Source: Panagrolaimus kolymaensis
Lineage: Eukaryota > Nematoda > Chromadorea > Rhabditida > Panagrolaimidae
DNA length: 64,000 nucleotides
Assembly: GCA_028622995.1 (NCBI GenBank)
Contig: JAJQJQ010000007.1
Coordinates: 1,364,001 to 1,428,000, forward strand
Direction: 5' to 3'
The position numbers were made by a program, and so were the translations under genes. Below the pieces are notes generated by a model. That model saw only the letters and a program-made list of their open reading frames with translations. It was not told the origin of the DNA and did not search any database. Numbering within the stretch: position 1 is the stretch's first letter; each line of letters begins with the position of its first letter. Below are positions 36,201 to 47,357 of this stretch, piece by piece.

Positions 36201-39200
36201 TTAAAACTTTATTTTTTATTTTCTAAAAAAAGTGCAGAGTAAGCTTTTCCCGTTTCTTTTTTCTTTTCCTTTTTTAGAGGCAAAGTTAATTAGAGCGCAA
36301 GAAAATGGGTTATTGACAAGCAAGCCTGTGCCTGCATGCCTGCTATAAAAACAGCAGTCAAAAATAGTACAAAAATTAAAAAACAAAAAAAGTAATGTGA
36401 AAAAAAGTCTCTTTCAAGTTCATACATATGGTAAAAAAAGAAAATATGTTGGAAGCAATTATTAAAGGAACACAAATTTCATAATTTTAAAGAATTGTCT
36501 TATACAATTAATAATTAAAGATAAAGGAATTATATATTTTTCAGGGGCCTTCATCCCTTTATATTCTAAGTGAAGATAATTTTTTACGGCGTCATGCTAA
36601 AGCTATTATTGAATGGGGTCCATTTGAATATTTTATTTTACTTACAATTATTGGTAATTGTGTTGTATTGGCAATGGAGCAGCATTTGCCTAAAAATGAC
36701 AAAAAACCTCTTGCTGAAATGCTGGTAAGTGTTCGTTCGCATACATATGTATATGGTGTGTATGTGCCGTCGTCGTAGACACTTACTTCATTATAAATTC
36801 TTTTTATTTTATTTTTTCAAACAAACAGAAAAATAACACTTGATCATATTTTTTTAAAGTCAATTGTTTTTTAAATTTTTAATTAGTTTCATTTCCTTAT
36901 TGAGTTTAGAAATACTTTTGTGTTCTTAAAAAAACATGTAGCCTAAATCGTCAAAAAACAATTGGTAAGAAAAAACATATAAAAATACAGTGAGGTTTTC
37001 CTGCAACAAAGTGACCAATAGACCCATCTGCATTTTCTTTTATCAATCTATTTTTTTTTTTCTTGTTTCCTTTCATTTTCAAATAAACAGCTTCTCAAAA
37101 AAATGCATGAGTTTTTTCTTCTTCCTTTTTTATGGCTCCAACTCTTCTTTCCCATTTTGCTTACGTAAAAAAAATATGCGCAGCGCAAAATCGAATTTTG
37201 GAACACAAGCTTTAGTAGTCTTTAGGGATAAATGCAGCTCGACTCTCCCTTCTTTTTCTTCTTCACAAAAACAAGAAAAAAAATAATGCTATCTGCCCTT
37301 TAAATAAAAACCCAAAAAAAAAAAGAAATGGCACAAACAAAATGAATAATAAAATTATATCAAAATAGGAATCAAGGGAGCAAATGTAGCATTATGGAAA
37401 CATTCCATACCATATAATTAGATAGAATTATAATTTTTTAAAGCTAAAACTTTTTTCTTAAATTAAAAAACATTATACCAGCAGATTTCTGTCATATCAT
37501 TAAGACAAAATGATAGTAATGTTTAATTTGCTTTTTACGAATTTTTTGTTACTCTCTCTTGTCATTGTGATAGGACGAAATGAAAGTAATTTTTAACTTT
37601 TATTATTATTACTGTCCGTCTCTTTTAAAGAAAGCTTTATAAAAAAAATGGTTTTAACACATTTCTAAACTAAATTTTTTTAAATATTTTCAATAATGTT
37701 TTACATTATTTTAATATTACAGGAAATGACAGAGCCGTATTTTATGGTTATATTTTGTCTCGAGTGCCTATTAAAAGTTATTGCCTTTGGTTTTGTCCTT
37801 CATAAAGGGTCATACCTCAGATCTGGCTGGAACATAATGGATTTTATTGTAGTAGTTTCTGGGTAAATAATAAATATTCTAGTTAATATTTTTTAATAAC
37901 TCGAAATTTTTGCAGCGTGGTAACAATGCTGCCTTTCGATTTTACTCCATCAGCTTCTACGGGTGTTGATTTACGTACACTTCGAGCTGTACGGGTTCTT
38001 CGACCGCTCAAATTAGTATCAGGTATTCCATCACTTCAAGTCGTATTAAAATCAATCCTTTGTGCTATGGCGCCTTTATTGCAAATTGGTTTATTAGTTT
38101 TGTTTGCCATTGTTATATTTGCTATTATTGGACTTGAATTTTATTCTGGTATTTTCCATTCGGCATGCTATAACGCTGAAGGAGAAATTGAAAATCTCAG
38201 TGAAAGGCCATTCCCATGCTCAAATAAATCTTCAACCACCGGAGCTTATAATTGCAATGTTCCTGGCACAGTTTGTCTCAATCAATGGATAGGACCAAAT
38301 TTTGGAATCACCTCATTTGATAACATCGCATTTGCGATGATTACTGTTTTTCAATGTATTACCATGGAAGGTTGGACAACAGTTATGTTTTATGTAAGTA
38401 ACCAAAAATAATTTTATCATAAAATGCTCATTTTTATCTTTGCCATAAGCAAATGACGAAGTGAAAGTAACGAAAAAAACTTAAATTCAAATTTTTTCGT
38501 TACTATCATTTTGTTATACTGATATGACATAGTTATCGGACATAGTAAAAAAATTGTAAATTTGATGATATGCTTTTTTTAGACAAATGATGCTCTTGGT
38601 AGCACTTACAATTGGGCCTATTTTATTCCCTTAATTGTACTTGGATCATTTTTCATGCTTAACTTAGTTCTCGGTGTTTTGTCTGGAGAATTTGCGAAAG
38701 AAAGGGAACGAGTTGAAAATCGAAGAGAATTCTTAAAACTTCGAAGGCAGCAACAGATTGAGCGAGAATTAAATGGATACCTTGAATGGATTTTAAGTGC
38801 TGAAGAAGTCATATTAAAGGAAGATCGAACAACTGAAGAAGAAAAAGCAGCCATTATGGAAGCTCGAAGGAGAGCTGCAACAAAAAAGCTTAAAGTTGCA
38901 TCCAAACAACAAAGCACTGAAACAGAAGAAGATTTTGAAGAGGAGGAAGAAGAAGAGGATGAAGAGGAAGGTGTAGCTTATGTTGACGAAGGAGCAAATA
39001 AACGAACTCGAAAAACTTTTTATGAAAGTATTCGTAAAAAAGTCCGGAATTTGAGAATTCATTTAAGAATTATGGTTAAAACTCAAGTATTTTATTGGTT
39101 GGTTATTACTTTAGTATTTTTAAACACCGCATGTGTTGGTAGGTTCATTTTTCGTTTAGTTTTCTTTGTTGCTATCATTTATGATAGTTAATAATAAACT

Positions 39201-42200
39201 TTTTTTTATCAGCTTCCGAACATTATGGTCAACCTGATTGGTTTACGCGTTTTTTGAGTAAGTTTATTGCGTTCTTAAGTAAATTGCAGTCATGTTTTTT
39301 TAGAAGTGGCAGAGTATGCTTTTCTTGGAATTTTTATTATGGAAATGTTAATTAAAATATTTGCAATGGGTTATCGAACATATTTTGCTTCAAAATTTAA
39401 TCGATTTGATTGCATCGTTATTGTGGGTTCAGCACTTGAAGTTGTTTGGGCTGAAGCCCGAGGAGGGTCATTTGGTATTTCGGTGTTGCGAGCTTTACGC
39501 TTACTTAGAATATTTAAATTAACATCATATTGGGTTTCACTTAGAAATCTTGTAAGATCCTTAATGAATTCTATGAGATCCATTATTTCTCTTTTGTTTT
39601 TACTCTTTCTATTTATTGTTATTTTTGCTCTATTGGGAATGCAACTTTTTGGTGGAAAGTAAGGCTTATTGTATTAGAAATGAATTTCTAAAATTGTATA
39701 TGTTTATAGATTTAATTTCCCTAATAGTCATCCATATACTCATTTTGATACATTCCCTATAGCTTTAATTACAGTATTCCAAGTATGTTGATATAAAATT
39801 TTGGATTGGTTAATTAAATTTTTTTTTATAATTTAGATTCTTACGGGTGAAGATTGGAACGAGGTTATGTATGTTGCGATAGAAGCTCAAGGCGGTGTTT
39901 ATGGAGGTGGAATGGTTTATTGTATCTATTTTATTGTTTTAGTATTATTTGGTAATTGTAAGTATTTCTCATTTTTACAAACATTACAAAATTATATACA
40001 ACTTTATAGATACACTTTTAAATGTGTTCTTGGCTATTGCCGTTGATAACTTGGCAAATGCTCAAGAACTCACAGCTGCGGAAGAAGCAGATGAAAAAGC
40101 CAATGAAATATCAGATGATACTGATTCCCTTGAAGATCAATATGGGGCAGATGGGGAAATAGCCATAGATGTTGAAGGTCGATTAGCGGAAGATATGCAT
40201 GATTATGATGATGAGGATCTTGAAGATGAAGAAAGTCCTTTTGGTGGTCCACGACCTATGGTACCTTATAGTTCCATGTTTATCCTTTCAACAACAAATC
40301 CAATTAGAGTCTTTGTTCATGGAATTGTAAGCACAAAATATTTTGAAATGATTGTTATGGCTGTTATTTGCATGTCATCCATTTCCCTCGCCGCTGAAGA
40401 TCCAGTTAATGAAGATAATCCCCGAAATAAAGTTTTACAATATATGGATTATTGTTTCACTGGAGTATTTGCATGCGAAATGCTTTTAAAACTTATTGAT
40501 CAAGGAGTAGTTCTTCATCGAGGATCATATTGTCGAGATTTTTGGAATGTTTTGGATGGAGTCGTCGTTGTTTGCGCTTTAGTTGGTTTTGGATTTAGTG
40601 GAACTGCAGGTGCAGCAGGCAAAAATTTATCCACAATTAAATCCCTTCGAGTCCTTCGTGTTTTACGTCCACTAAAAACAATCAAAAGAATTCCTAAGCT
40701 TAAAGCAGTCTTTGATTGTGTTGTAAATTCACTTCGAAATGTATTCAATATTTTAATCGTTTATTTCTTGGTAAGTTTTTTTCAAATGTCTAAAGATGAA
40801 TGATGAAAAATTAAAAATTCAACTTTTTTTCTCTAAAAATTCAGCATTTATTAAAACATAACCCTTCAACAAAAAAAAACAATTTTTTTTTCAGTTTCAA
40901 TTCATTTTCGGTGTAATTGCTGTCCAACTTTTCAAAGGGACATTCTTTTATTGTACGGATAAAACCAAGCGATGGGCACATGAATGTCATGGTCAATATT
41001 TTGTTTACGATAAACAGGTTAGTACATATACATAGTGGACCAATCAACCAAGAATTTAAGTAAAAACAACATTATCAATTGGAATAAACTTTGAATCTTC
41101 AAGAAGAATAAATCAATAAAACTTTTCCAGGGTGAACCACCTCGAGTTGAATGGCGTGAATGGAGGCTTCGACCCTTCAATTATGATAACACCATCAATG
41201 CAATGCTAACACTTTTCGTAGTTACCACGGGTGAAGGCTGGCCTGGTATTCGTCAAAACAGTATGGATACAACAGATGTGGTAAGTTTCATTTTTACGAT
41301 AGATTCCAATAAGTTGAAAATTAACTTTGTGTAGTTGTTTCTTTTAAAAGTAATCATACTGTCATTTTAGAATATGGGACCCTCACCCTTCTTTCGCGTT
41401 GAGGTCGCGTTATTTTATGTTGCATTTTTTATCGTATTCCCATTCTTTTTCGTCAATATTTTCGTTGCCTTGATTATTATTACCTTTCAAGAACAAGGCG
41501 AGGCTGAATTGAGTGAAGGAGATTTGGATAAAAATCAGAAGCAATGTATTGATTTTGCATTGAATGCTCGACCAAGAAGTTTATTTATGCCAGAGAAAAA
41601 AAGTTCAATCAAATATAAAGTTTGGCAGTTGGTTACAAGTACAATGTTTGAATATTTTATTATGGCTATGATTTGTATGAATACCGTGATTCTCATGATG
41701 AAATTTCATGGCAATTCTCCAGAATATGAAAAAGTTTTAAGAATATTTAATACCGTATTAACTGCAGTGTTTACGGTGGAATCCATTCTAAAAATAGGTG
41801 CTTTTGGTGTTAGAAATTATTTCCGTGATGGTTGGAATCGATTTGATTTTATCACCGTTGTTGGTTCCATCACCGATGCTTTGGTCACAGAATTTGGTGG
41901 CCATTTCGTATCTCTTGGATTTTTGAGATTATTCCGAGCGGCTCGACTCATTCGATTATTGCAACAAGGATACACCATTCGAATTTTACTTTGGACATTC
42001 GTTCAATCCTTTAAAGCTTTACCATATGTTTGTTTACTGATTGGAATGTTATTTTTTATTTATGCAATAGTTGGTATGCAAGTTTTTGGTAATATTCAAT
42101 TGGATCCCACAACCGAAGTAAACCGTCACAATAATTTCCAATCATTTTTCAATTCAGTAATTTTACTATTTCGATGTGCAACAGGTGAAGCATGGCAAGA

Positions 42201-45200
42201 TATTATGATGGCCTGCACAACTGGAAGAGCTTGCGCTAAAACAAGTACAGCCATGTTGGTTGGAGATAAAAGTCAAACATGTGGCTCAAATGTAGCATAC
42301 CCATATTTTACATCCTTTGTATTTCTTTCATCCTTCCTTATGTTGAATTTATTCGTGGCTGTTATTATGGACAACTTTGATTATCTTACTAGAGATTCGT
42401 CAATTCTTGGCCCACATCATTTAGATGAATTTATTAGAGTTTGGGCTGATTATGATCCATCTGCAACGGGAAGAATTCATTACACAGATATGTATGAAAT
42501 GTTACGAAATATTACCCCACCCGTAGGATTTGGTCGAAAATGCCCTTATCGATTAGCTTATAAACATTTAATACGAATGAATATGCCCGTGGCAGAAGAT
42601 GGAACAGTACATTTTACAACCACTTTGTTTGCACTCATTCGTGAATCACTTTCAATTAAAATGAGACCTGTTGAAGAAATGGATGAAGCTGATGAGGAAT
42701 TAAGGCAAACATTAAGAAAAATATGGCCTTTAAAAGCTAAAAAGAATATGATTGATTTGGTTGTTCCACCAAATCAAGAATTACAATTTCAAAAATTAAC
42801 AGTCGGAAAAATTTATGCTGGATTGTTGATTCTTGAAAATTATCGAGCTAAAAAGAGTGGAACTGAGGTCAGTTAAATTAGAAAAATTTTATCGGCCTAT
42901 CTTATTCGAAAACACGAAAAATATATCGGACAAAATTCCAAAATCAATCAATTTTAAGTTTTTAAAGTTATATCATATTTCTATTTTCAAACGCTTTTAT
43001 TTTTAAACTAACTACTAATCAAAAGCAAGCCTTTGCTTTTAACACTACTACTATTATTAAAGCTTTTAGCAATTTGTTTTTTCTTCTAAAACTAAAGCTT
43101 TTGTTCAACTTTTAATGTAATCTTTCAATCAACTAACAAGTTTAAAACATTAGATATTGAATTTTATTTATAGTTAGAACTTAGCAAACGGTTCCGTGCC
43201 GCTCAACATCTAATGAAACGACGCCCACTTGGAGCGATTCGAAATGAAATGACAAACTTGGTGTGCTATTTTTCTATTTAAAAATCTTTTTTACACACTT
43301 TTTTATTATTGAAACTAACCATTTTCTTGAACGGTTGAAGCACATACTTACATATATTTATTCTATGCTTTTCCTATCTGCGCACAACAAAAAGAAACTT
43401 TTAAAAAGTTTTTAATTCTTTGGAATTGTTGGATAAAGAGGTTATTACAAAACAGGATCTATGAGCCTTATCGTCAATAATAATTCCTTTTCATTTCCAA
43501 ATTTTTTTTCACAATTTCAAAAAAGTGAAAACTTTTACACCCGTTTTATGCATTGGTTTTCCATTTTTTTATTTTCTTTCTGTATCTTTACTTTTTCTCC
43601 AGGTTGGTGGCACTGGTGGATTCTTTGGATTAAGAGGATTAGTGCAAGCAGCAAAATCAGCTGCTGGTGCAGGACATCTTCCGGTTCCATCAAATGAAAC
43701 TTCCACGAGTCCATTACCATCAAATGGTGGAGCAACATTTGCATCTTCTTCTACTGCTGATGGTGGTCTTTTCCCTATGATAGGAATGCAAGATCAACAG
43801 CAAATTCGTGCACCAAGTCCATCATCGGTTTGTTTTACTTTCCTATCCTTTTTTTTGTGGTGGTGCCTTTTTTGAATGCGATGTATTTCTATGTGATTTT
43901 ACTACTATTGCTTTTTATTAACCAAAATAATCATTAACTGCTTGAAGTGAAAAATGAATTAATGCTTTTGAAAAAAAAAATTTAAAAAGCTAGCATAGCA
44001 ATGATTTGCACTTTGAATTTCCCCATTTTTAACCGCTTTTACATCACATTTTTTCTACCCCAATTTGCACTGCTGATCATTCCCTCAATATTATGAACTT
44101 TATAAATTATCTTTTTTTAGCGACCATATTCATTATTTTCAACATTGGTTGATACAATTAAAGCAGCAAAATCAAGCGATTCCATTGAACACGAAGGTGG
44201 TGGCCATCATCATGGTGGACATATGCCGCCTCATCAAGGTTATGAGTAAGCCACCTTTACTGATGATTCAAATTTTCTTCAAAGTTTTCTTCTATTTTTC
44301 AGTGATAAAGCACCCAATCGACGTTTATCGGGGATGTTTTCAAAAATGCGTCGTCGAGAATCTCGTCCTGATCATCCTACAACTCAGGTAAATCTAAGCT
44401 GCAAGCAGTCCTTTCAAACACTTTTTTCAAGCTATCTTACTTAATTTTCTGCTTCGGGATTTGTTTTTAACGTTTGATTACTTCTTTCTAATTTTCGGGA
44501 AGAGTGTTCACTCTTTTATTATTTTTTTTGTTTCATTAATTAAATTATTTTTTCATGGAAAAAATTTGATTGCACCCTTCGTGCTTCTCTTTCAGCACCA
44601 TCATCGACTTCCACACTCGCCTTATGATTCTCAACATCCATATCGGGAGTCCCAACAACAACAACGCCATTCAAACATTCGAAGAGGTTATCGGGATGAA
44701 GATTCAGCACTTTTTGATGAGGTACCATTGTTAAAACTTCTTTTCCTCTTGTTAATGCGTGGTACTTTCTTTTTCTTTTGCTTTTTCAAATTAAAAAATT
44801 TTTGCACTTTTTTACCTATGTTTTTATTATTGTTAGATTTAAAACACTTTTTTTAATATTAATAATGTTTAATTTAAAGAAATGTGTAAACATTATCATT
44901 TTAGACGCAACAATTATTACGAGAGCATTCACGTTCAAGGTCACCTTCCCCACATGATGTAACAGAAAATATGCCAAGAACTGGAAGAGCTGCAGGTGCT
45001 GTTTATGAAACAGAAATTAGATTTCCCTCTTATTTTGGTCATTATCCAGGTAGACTTTTATCCTTCCAAATATTAAACAAAATAGAAACTTTAGGTTCAA
45101 AACCTGGTCCTTATCGACATCTTGGCCAATCGCCGGGTGATCAATATCAAATGGCACATTTTCATACTCCATCAACTGGGCATTCATCATATCGTACACC

Positions 45201-45930
45201 GCCCAATACTGCAGCGAATGCACCAAATTCTAGTCGACGTTCTCGCCAACCTGCTGCGGATTATCATCCATCGGGAGCTTTATTTGAATCGGAATCCACA
45301 GAACCAGCTTCGGGTTATCTTACAGCAAATACTCGTTCGGCTCGTTATCCATCAACTCCACATTCAAGTTATCGCAGCTCACATCCTGAATATTCGGATG
45401 ATGATGAAGATGATGAACCATCAGAATCTGAACCTATGACTCAACGAGGTTATGCACCTCCAAATTCAGCAAATACTCGTCGTCTTCCATTAATAGGTCA
45501 AACGATGTCTCTTGGATATGGTGGAACAAGAAGTCATAATGATCCTGCTCTCACTCAACCGCCTCTTCCACAACGACGATCTCGACCAATGTCAGATAAT
45601 TTTTCATCTCAACCCACTTATTCTCGTTACGGTCATGTTCCACCTTCACCAACCCCTCGATCTCCAGCTGAATTACATATGTATTCCGATCCAAGCTATC
45701 CTTCAGCCATGCCTTCAAGTTCTAATCCACCTCCACCAAGTGGAAATTATAGCACTCATTCCCTTCCACCCGTAGCAGCTGTAGTACCTTATGGTCCCGC
45801 AGGAGTTTCATCTCGCCAACCACCTGCTTATCCTTCACCTCATGTACATCGAAATCAACCAGGAAATGTTATAATGAGTGATAGCGATACTGAAACAGAT
45901 GGAATTGCTGAAAGATGGGCCATGGTATAA
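26179..45930 (+). CDS. unc-2: Voltage-gated calcium channel alpha-1 subunit, CaV2 type (UNC-2)
   Basis: Pore-forming presynaptic calcium channel. Core exons: 35600-35728, 36545-36724, 37723-37862, 37916-38393, 38583-39138, 39213-39257, 39304-39658, 39710-39782, 39837-39957, 40010-40770, 40895-41017, 41131-41280, 41371-42867, 43174-43260, 43603-43827, 44121-44245, 44303-44387, 44596-44721, 44905-45049, 45095-45930. From ATG 35600 this gives 2078 aa. Four domains each have an S4 sensor ([44 protein letters not shown]) and a selectivity glutamate ([30 protein letters not shown]), so EEEE and calcium-selective. The I-II linker carries [14 protein letters not shown], the beta-subunit site in its CaV2 form, not CaV1. 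Pre-IQ/IQ region: [16 protein letters not shown]. The II-III linker is very short and acidic. The C-tail is rich in Ser, Pro, His and Gln. A 5' set of exons from 26179 adds a long N-terminus, about 2399 aa in all. Confidence 0.93.
26645..26803. repeat. Double-palindrome repeat, copy 4
   Basis: Contains TTGTCATAGTGATATGACA followed by AGAGAGTAATA, and the facing ATTACTATCTTTTTGTCC then GATATGACG. In a proposed unc-2 intron. Confidence 0.6.
28469..28866 (+). CDS. unc-2: Alternative first coding exon of unc-2 (acidic N-terminus)
   Basis: ATG at 28469 opens a 133-codon frame ([15 protein letters not shown] onwards), rich in Asp, Ser and Gly. It ends at a GT donor in phase 2 (CGA AG|GTTGTG). It joins the acceptor at 29026 in the same phase as the exon 27542-27750, giving RRGVNIGDH from either route. 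The two are therefore mutually exclusive alternatives. Confidence 0.5.
29504..32386. other. Large intron/5' region of unc-2
   Basis: About 2.9 kb of T- and A-rich sequence. I see no exon with a convincing splice context and no repeat. A possible non-coding acceptor (TTTCATATAG) at about 32313 precedes the alternative exon at 32387. Confidence 0.4.
32387..32594 (+). CDS. unc-2: Alternative first coding exon of unc-2 (proline/glycine-rich)
   Basis: ATG at 32387 follows an in-frame TAG nine bases upstream (32378-32380), so it is a true initiator if translated. It encodes about 69 residues ([19 protein letters not shown] onwards) and ends at a phase-1 GT donor (CCT G|GTAAGA). It fits the phase-1 acceptor at 33135 (GGCTTCTTGCC). 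Confidence 0.5.
34077..34168 (+). CDS. unc-2: Alternative first coding exon of unc-2 (short basic N-terminus)
   Basis: ATG at 34077 with in-frame TAG at 34062-34064. It encodes 30 residues starting [17 protein letters not shown] and ends in phase 2 at AG|GTGAGT, an excellent donor. It joins the internal acceptor at 35626 in phase. Confidence 0.5.
34430..34518. repeat. Double-palindrome repeat, copy 5
   Basis: Compact copy: GTCATctaagTATGACA, AATAGTAAC, AT-rich centre that is itself partly palindromic (GAAATTTC...GAAATTT), then ATTACTATC, TTTGTCTTATctttATGAC. In an unc-2 intron. Confidence 0.65.
37490..37590. repeat. Double-palindrome repeat, copy 6
   Basis: TGTCATATCATTAAGACAAA, ATGATAGTAAT, then GTTACTCTC, TTGTCATTGTGATAGGAC, ATGAAAGTAAT. 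In an unc-2 intron. Confidence 0.6.
38442..38530. repeat. Double-palindrome repeat, copy 7
   Basis: ATGACGAAGTGAAAGTAACG and the facing CGTTACTATCATTTTGT, then TATACTGATATGACA. In the unc-2 intron between exons ending 38393 and starting 38583. Confidence 0.6.
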
Positions 45931-46443
45931 TTTATTTGTACATTTTGATTTTATTAACTCTTGTTGTTTTCAATTTTTTGGTTGTTTGTTGATTTATTAT
46001 AATTATTTTTAAAAAGATTCTCAAAATTTTATTCACTGCCTTTTCCGGTTAATAGTTTAATTAATTTTTAAATGTGTTACCATAAATATAAAGAGGGCAA
46101 TAGCCACACACAAATTTTGCAGCAACGATAGGTTTAGCTGTATGGAGCTGTAGCATTTGTTTATCTGTTTTTAAATACGAATATGAGAGACGCCTTTTAT
46201 AATCAAGTTTTTAAGTATAAAAACTCAATCCAAACCTAAGTTTATTCGAGCAAATTCATCGAAAGTTTAAAATTATATAGCTTGTATATTGTAAATTTCT
46301 GTTTCAATTCTTTCAAAAATTACACACACAAACAAATGGTAATATTTGTAATTTTTTTATTCGTTTCGTAATACATTGTTATAAATTTTAGTCACAAAAT
46401 AAACAATTTATGAAAAAGCAAAAGTTTGTTGAACGGATTAATT
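45931..46443. other. unc-2 3' region and duplicated srt tail
   Basis: Contains the unc-2 3' UTR, then a copy of the final part of a chemoreceptor gene (see pseudogene entry), then the downstream region of the minus-strand gene that ends at 46444. Confidence 0.6.
46141..46275 (+). pseudogene. Fragment of an srt chemoreceptor (last exon only)
   Basis: Nearly matches 53291-53422, the final coding part of the intact srt-like gene: it reads through the TM7 segment AVAFVYLFLNTNMRDA and the start of the tail. The frame is then broken: a small deletion in the segment matching AAGTGTATGAAGACTC (here AAGTATAAAAACTC) shifts it and a stop follows. Nothing of the upstream receptor exons is present. Similarity continues past the stop to about 46520, so it was copied as DNA and not by retroposition. 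Confidence 0.8.
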
Positions 46444-46998
46444 TCATTTTTTCTTAGCAAAAGCAGCAGCATGATGATTTGTTGTAGATGAACTTGCTGA
46501 ACCATAATCACACGAATCCTCATCACGAAGCATACGTTGAAAACGCTGAAAGTGATTTTATAGTTAATTTGTAAATATATGTAACTGAAAAAGTTGAGTT
46601 TTACCTTGTTATGTCTGAGAACACGAAGCTTTGTTTTTTCAGATACATTCATATCATTGACGAATGGAGAAGATATTTCAGTTTTACCAAAAGAGTCAGT
46701 TTGTGCACATAATTCACTTCTTAATAATTTATCAGCTTCTTTCTCTGTTAGACGTTTACGACCAGGAACATCAACTTGAACAATCTGTAATATGTAATAT
46801 GAAAAACGGTTTAATAGTATGGCAAAAAGAAAAACTTACTTCACCAGAATCAACGTCGAGTTCCAAACCAGATGGTTTAATTTTCGAATATTTCTTGATA
46901 ATCAAATCAAAGCTGTATTGAAGTCTTCTAATAGGAACTTTAAAAGCATTTTTTGACATGACAGGCAGCTTCTTTGTCTTTTTAGAAATTTTCGACAT
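46444..46998 (-). CDS. Small hypothetical protein with a duplicated C-terminal exon
   Basis: Minus-strand exons 46998-46840, 46784-46605, 46545-46444, phase 0 at each join; 146 aa. The N-terminus is Lys-rich (SKISKKTKKLPVMSKNAF), followed by RRLQYSFDLIIKKYSKIKPS and VPGRKRLTEKEADKLLR. No signal peptide, membrane segment or known domain. The last about 25 residues (SCDYGSASSSTTNHHAAAF onwards) closely resemble the C-terminus of the gene at 53586-54519, because the two loci share a duplicated DNA segment. Function not recognised. Confidence 0.75.
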
Positions 46999-47357
46999 TT
47001 CAAGATGATAATCAGCAAATTGGATGATGAACGGGATCAGAATTTCTTATATCAGAAGTAAGCAATGTGATGAGGAGCGATAATGAAAAATAAAGAGAAA
47101 TGGGTTTTTTTTCTTAAAAATTTTGATTTTCGCCTAATTTCTTTTCGTTTTGAGAAATTGTTTTCTTCGAAAAATTTATAAAATACTGTAAAATTTAATT
47201 CAGTTAAAATAATATATTTTTGTAAATCGTTTCTTTTTAATCTTACACTTTATCTCTTTATTTTATTACAAGCTTATTTATTGAAAAGTTTTAAAGCGTT
47301 TATTGAGTGTTACAAATTTAGTTCATTTTTTAAACCCATATTAAAATTTAAAAGCCT
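46999..47357. other. Spacer between two minus-strand genes
   Basis: AT-rich, no gene seen. Carries the upstream region of the 46444-46998 gene and the 3' end of the DEG/ENaC 2 transcript. Confidence 0.4.
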
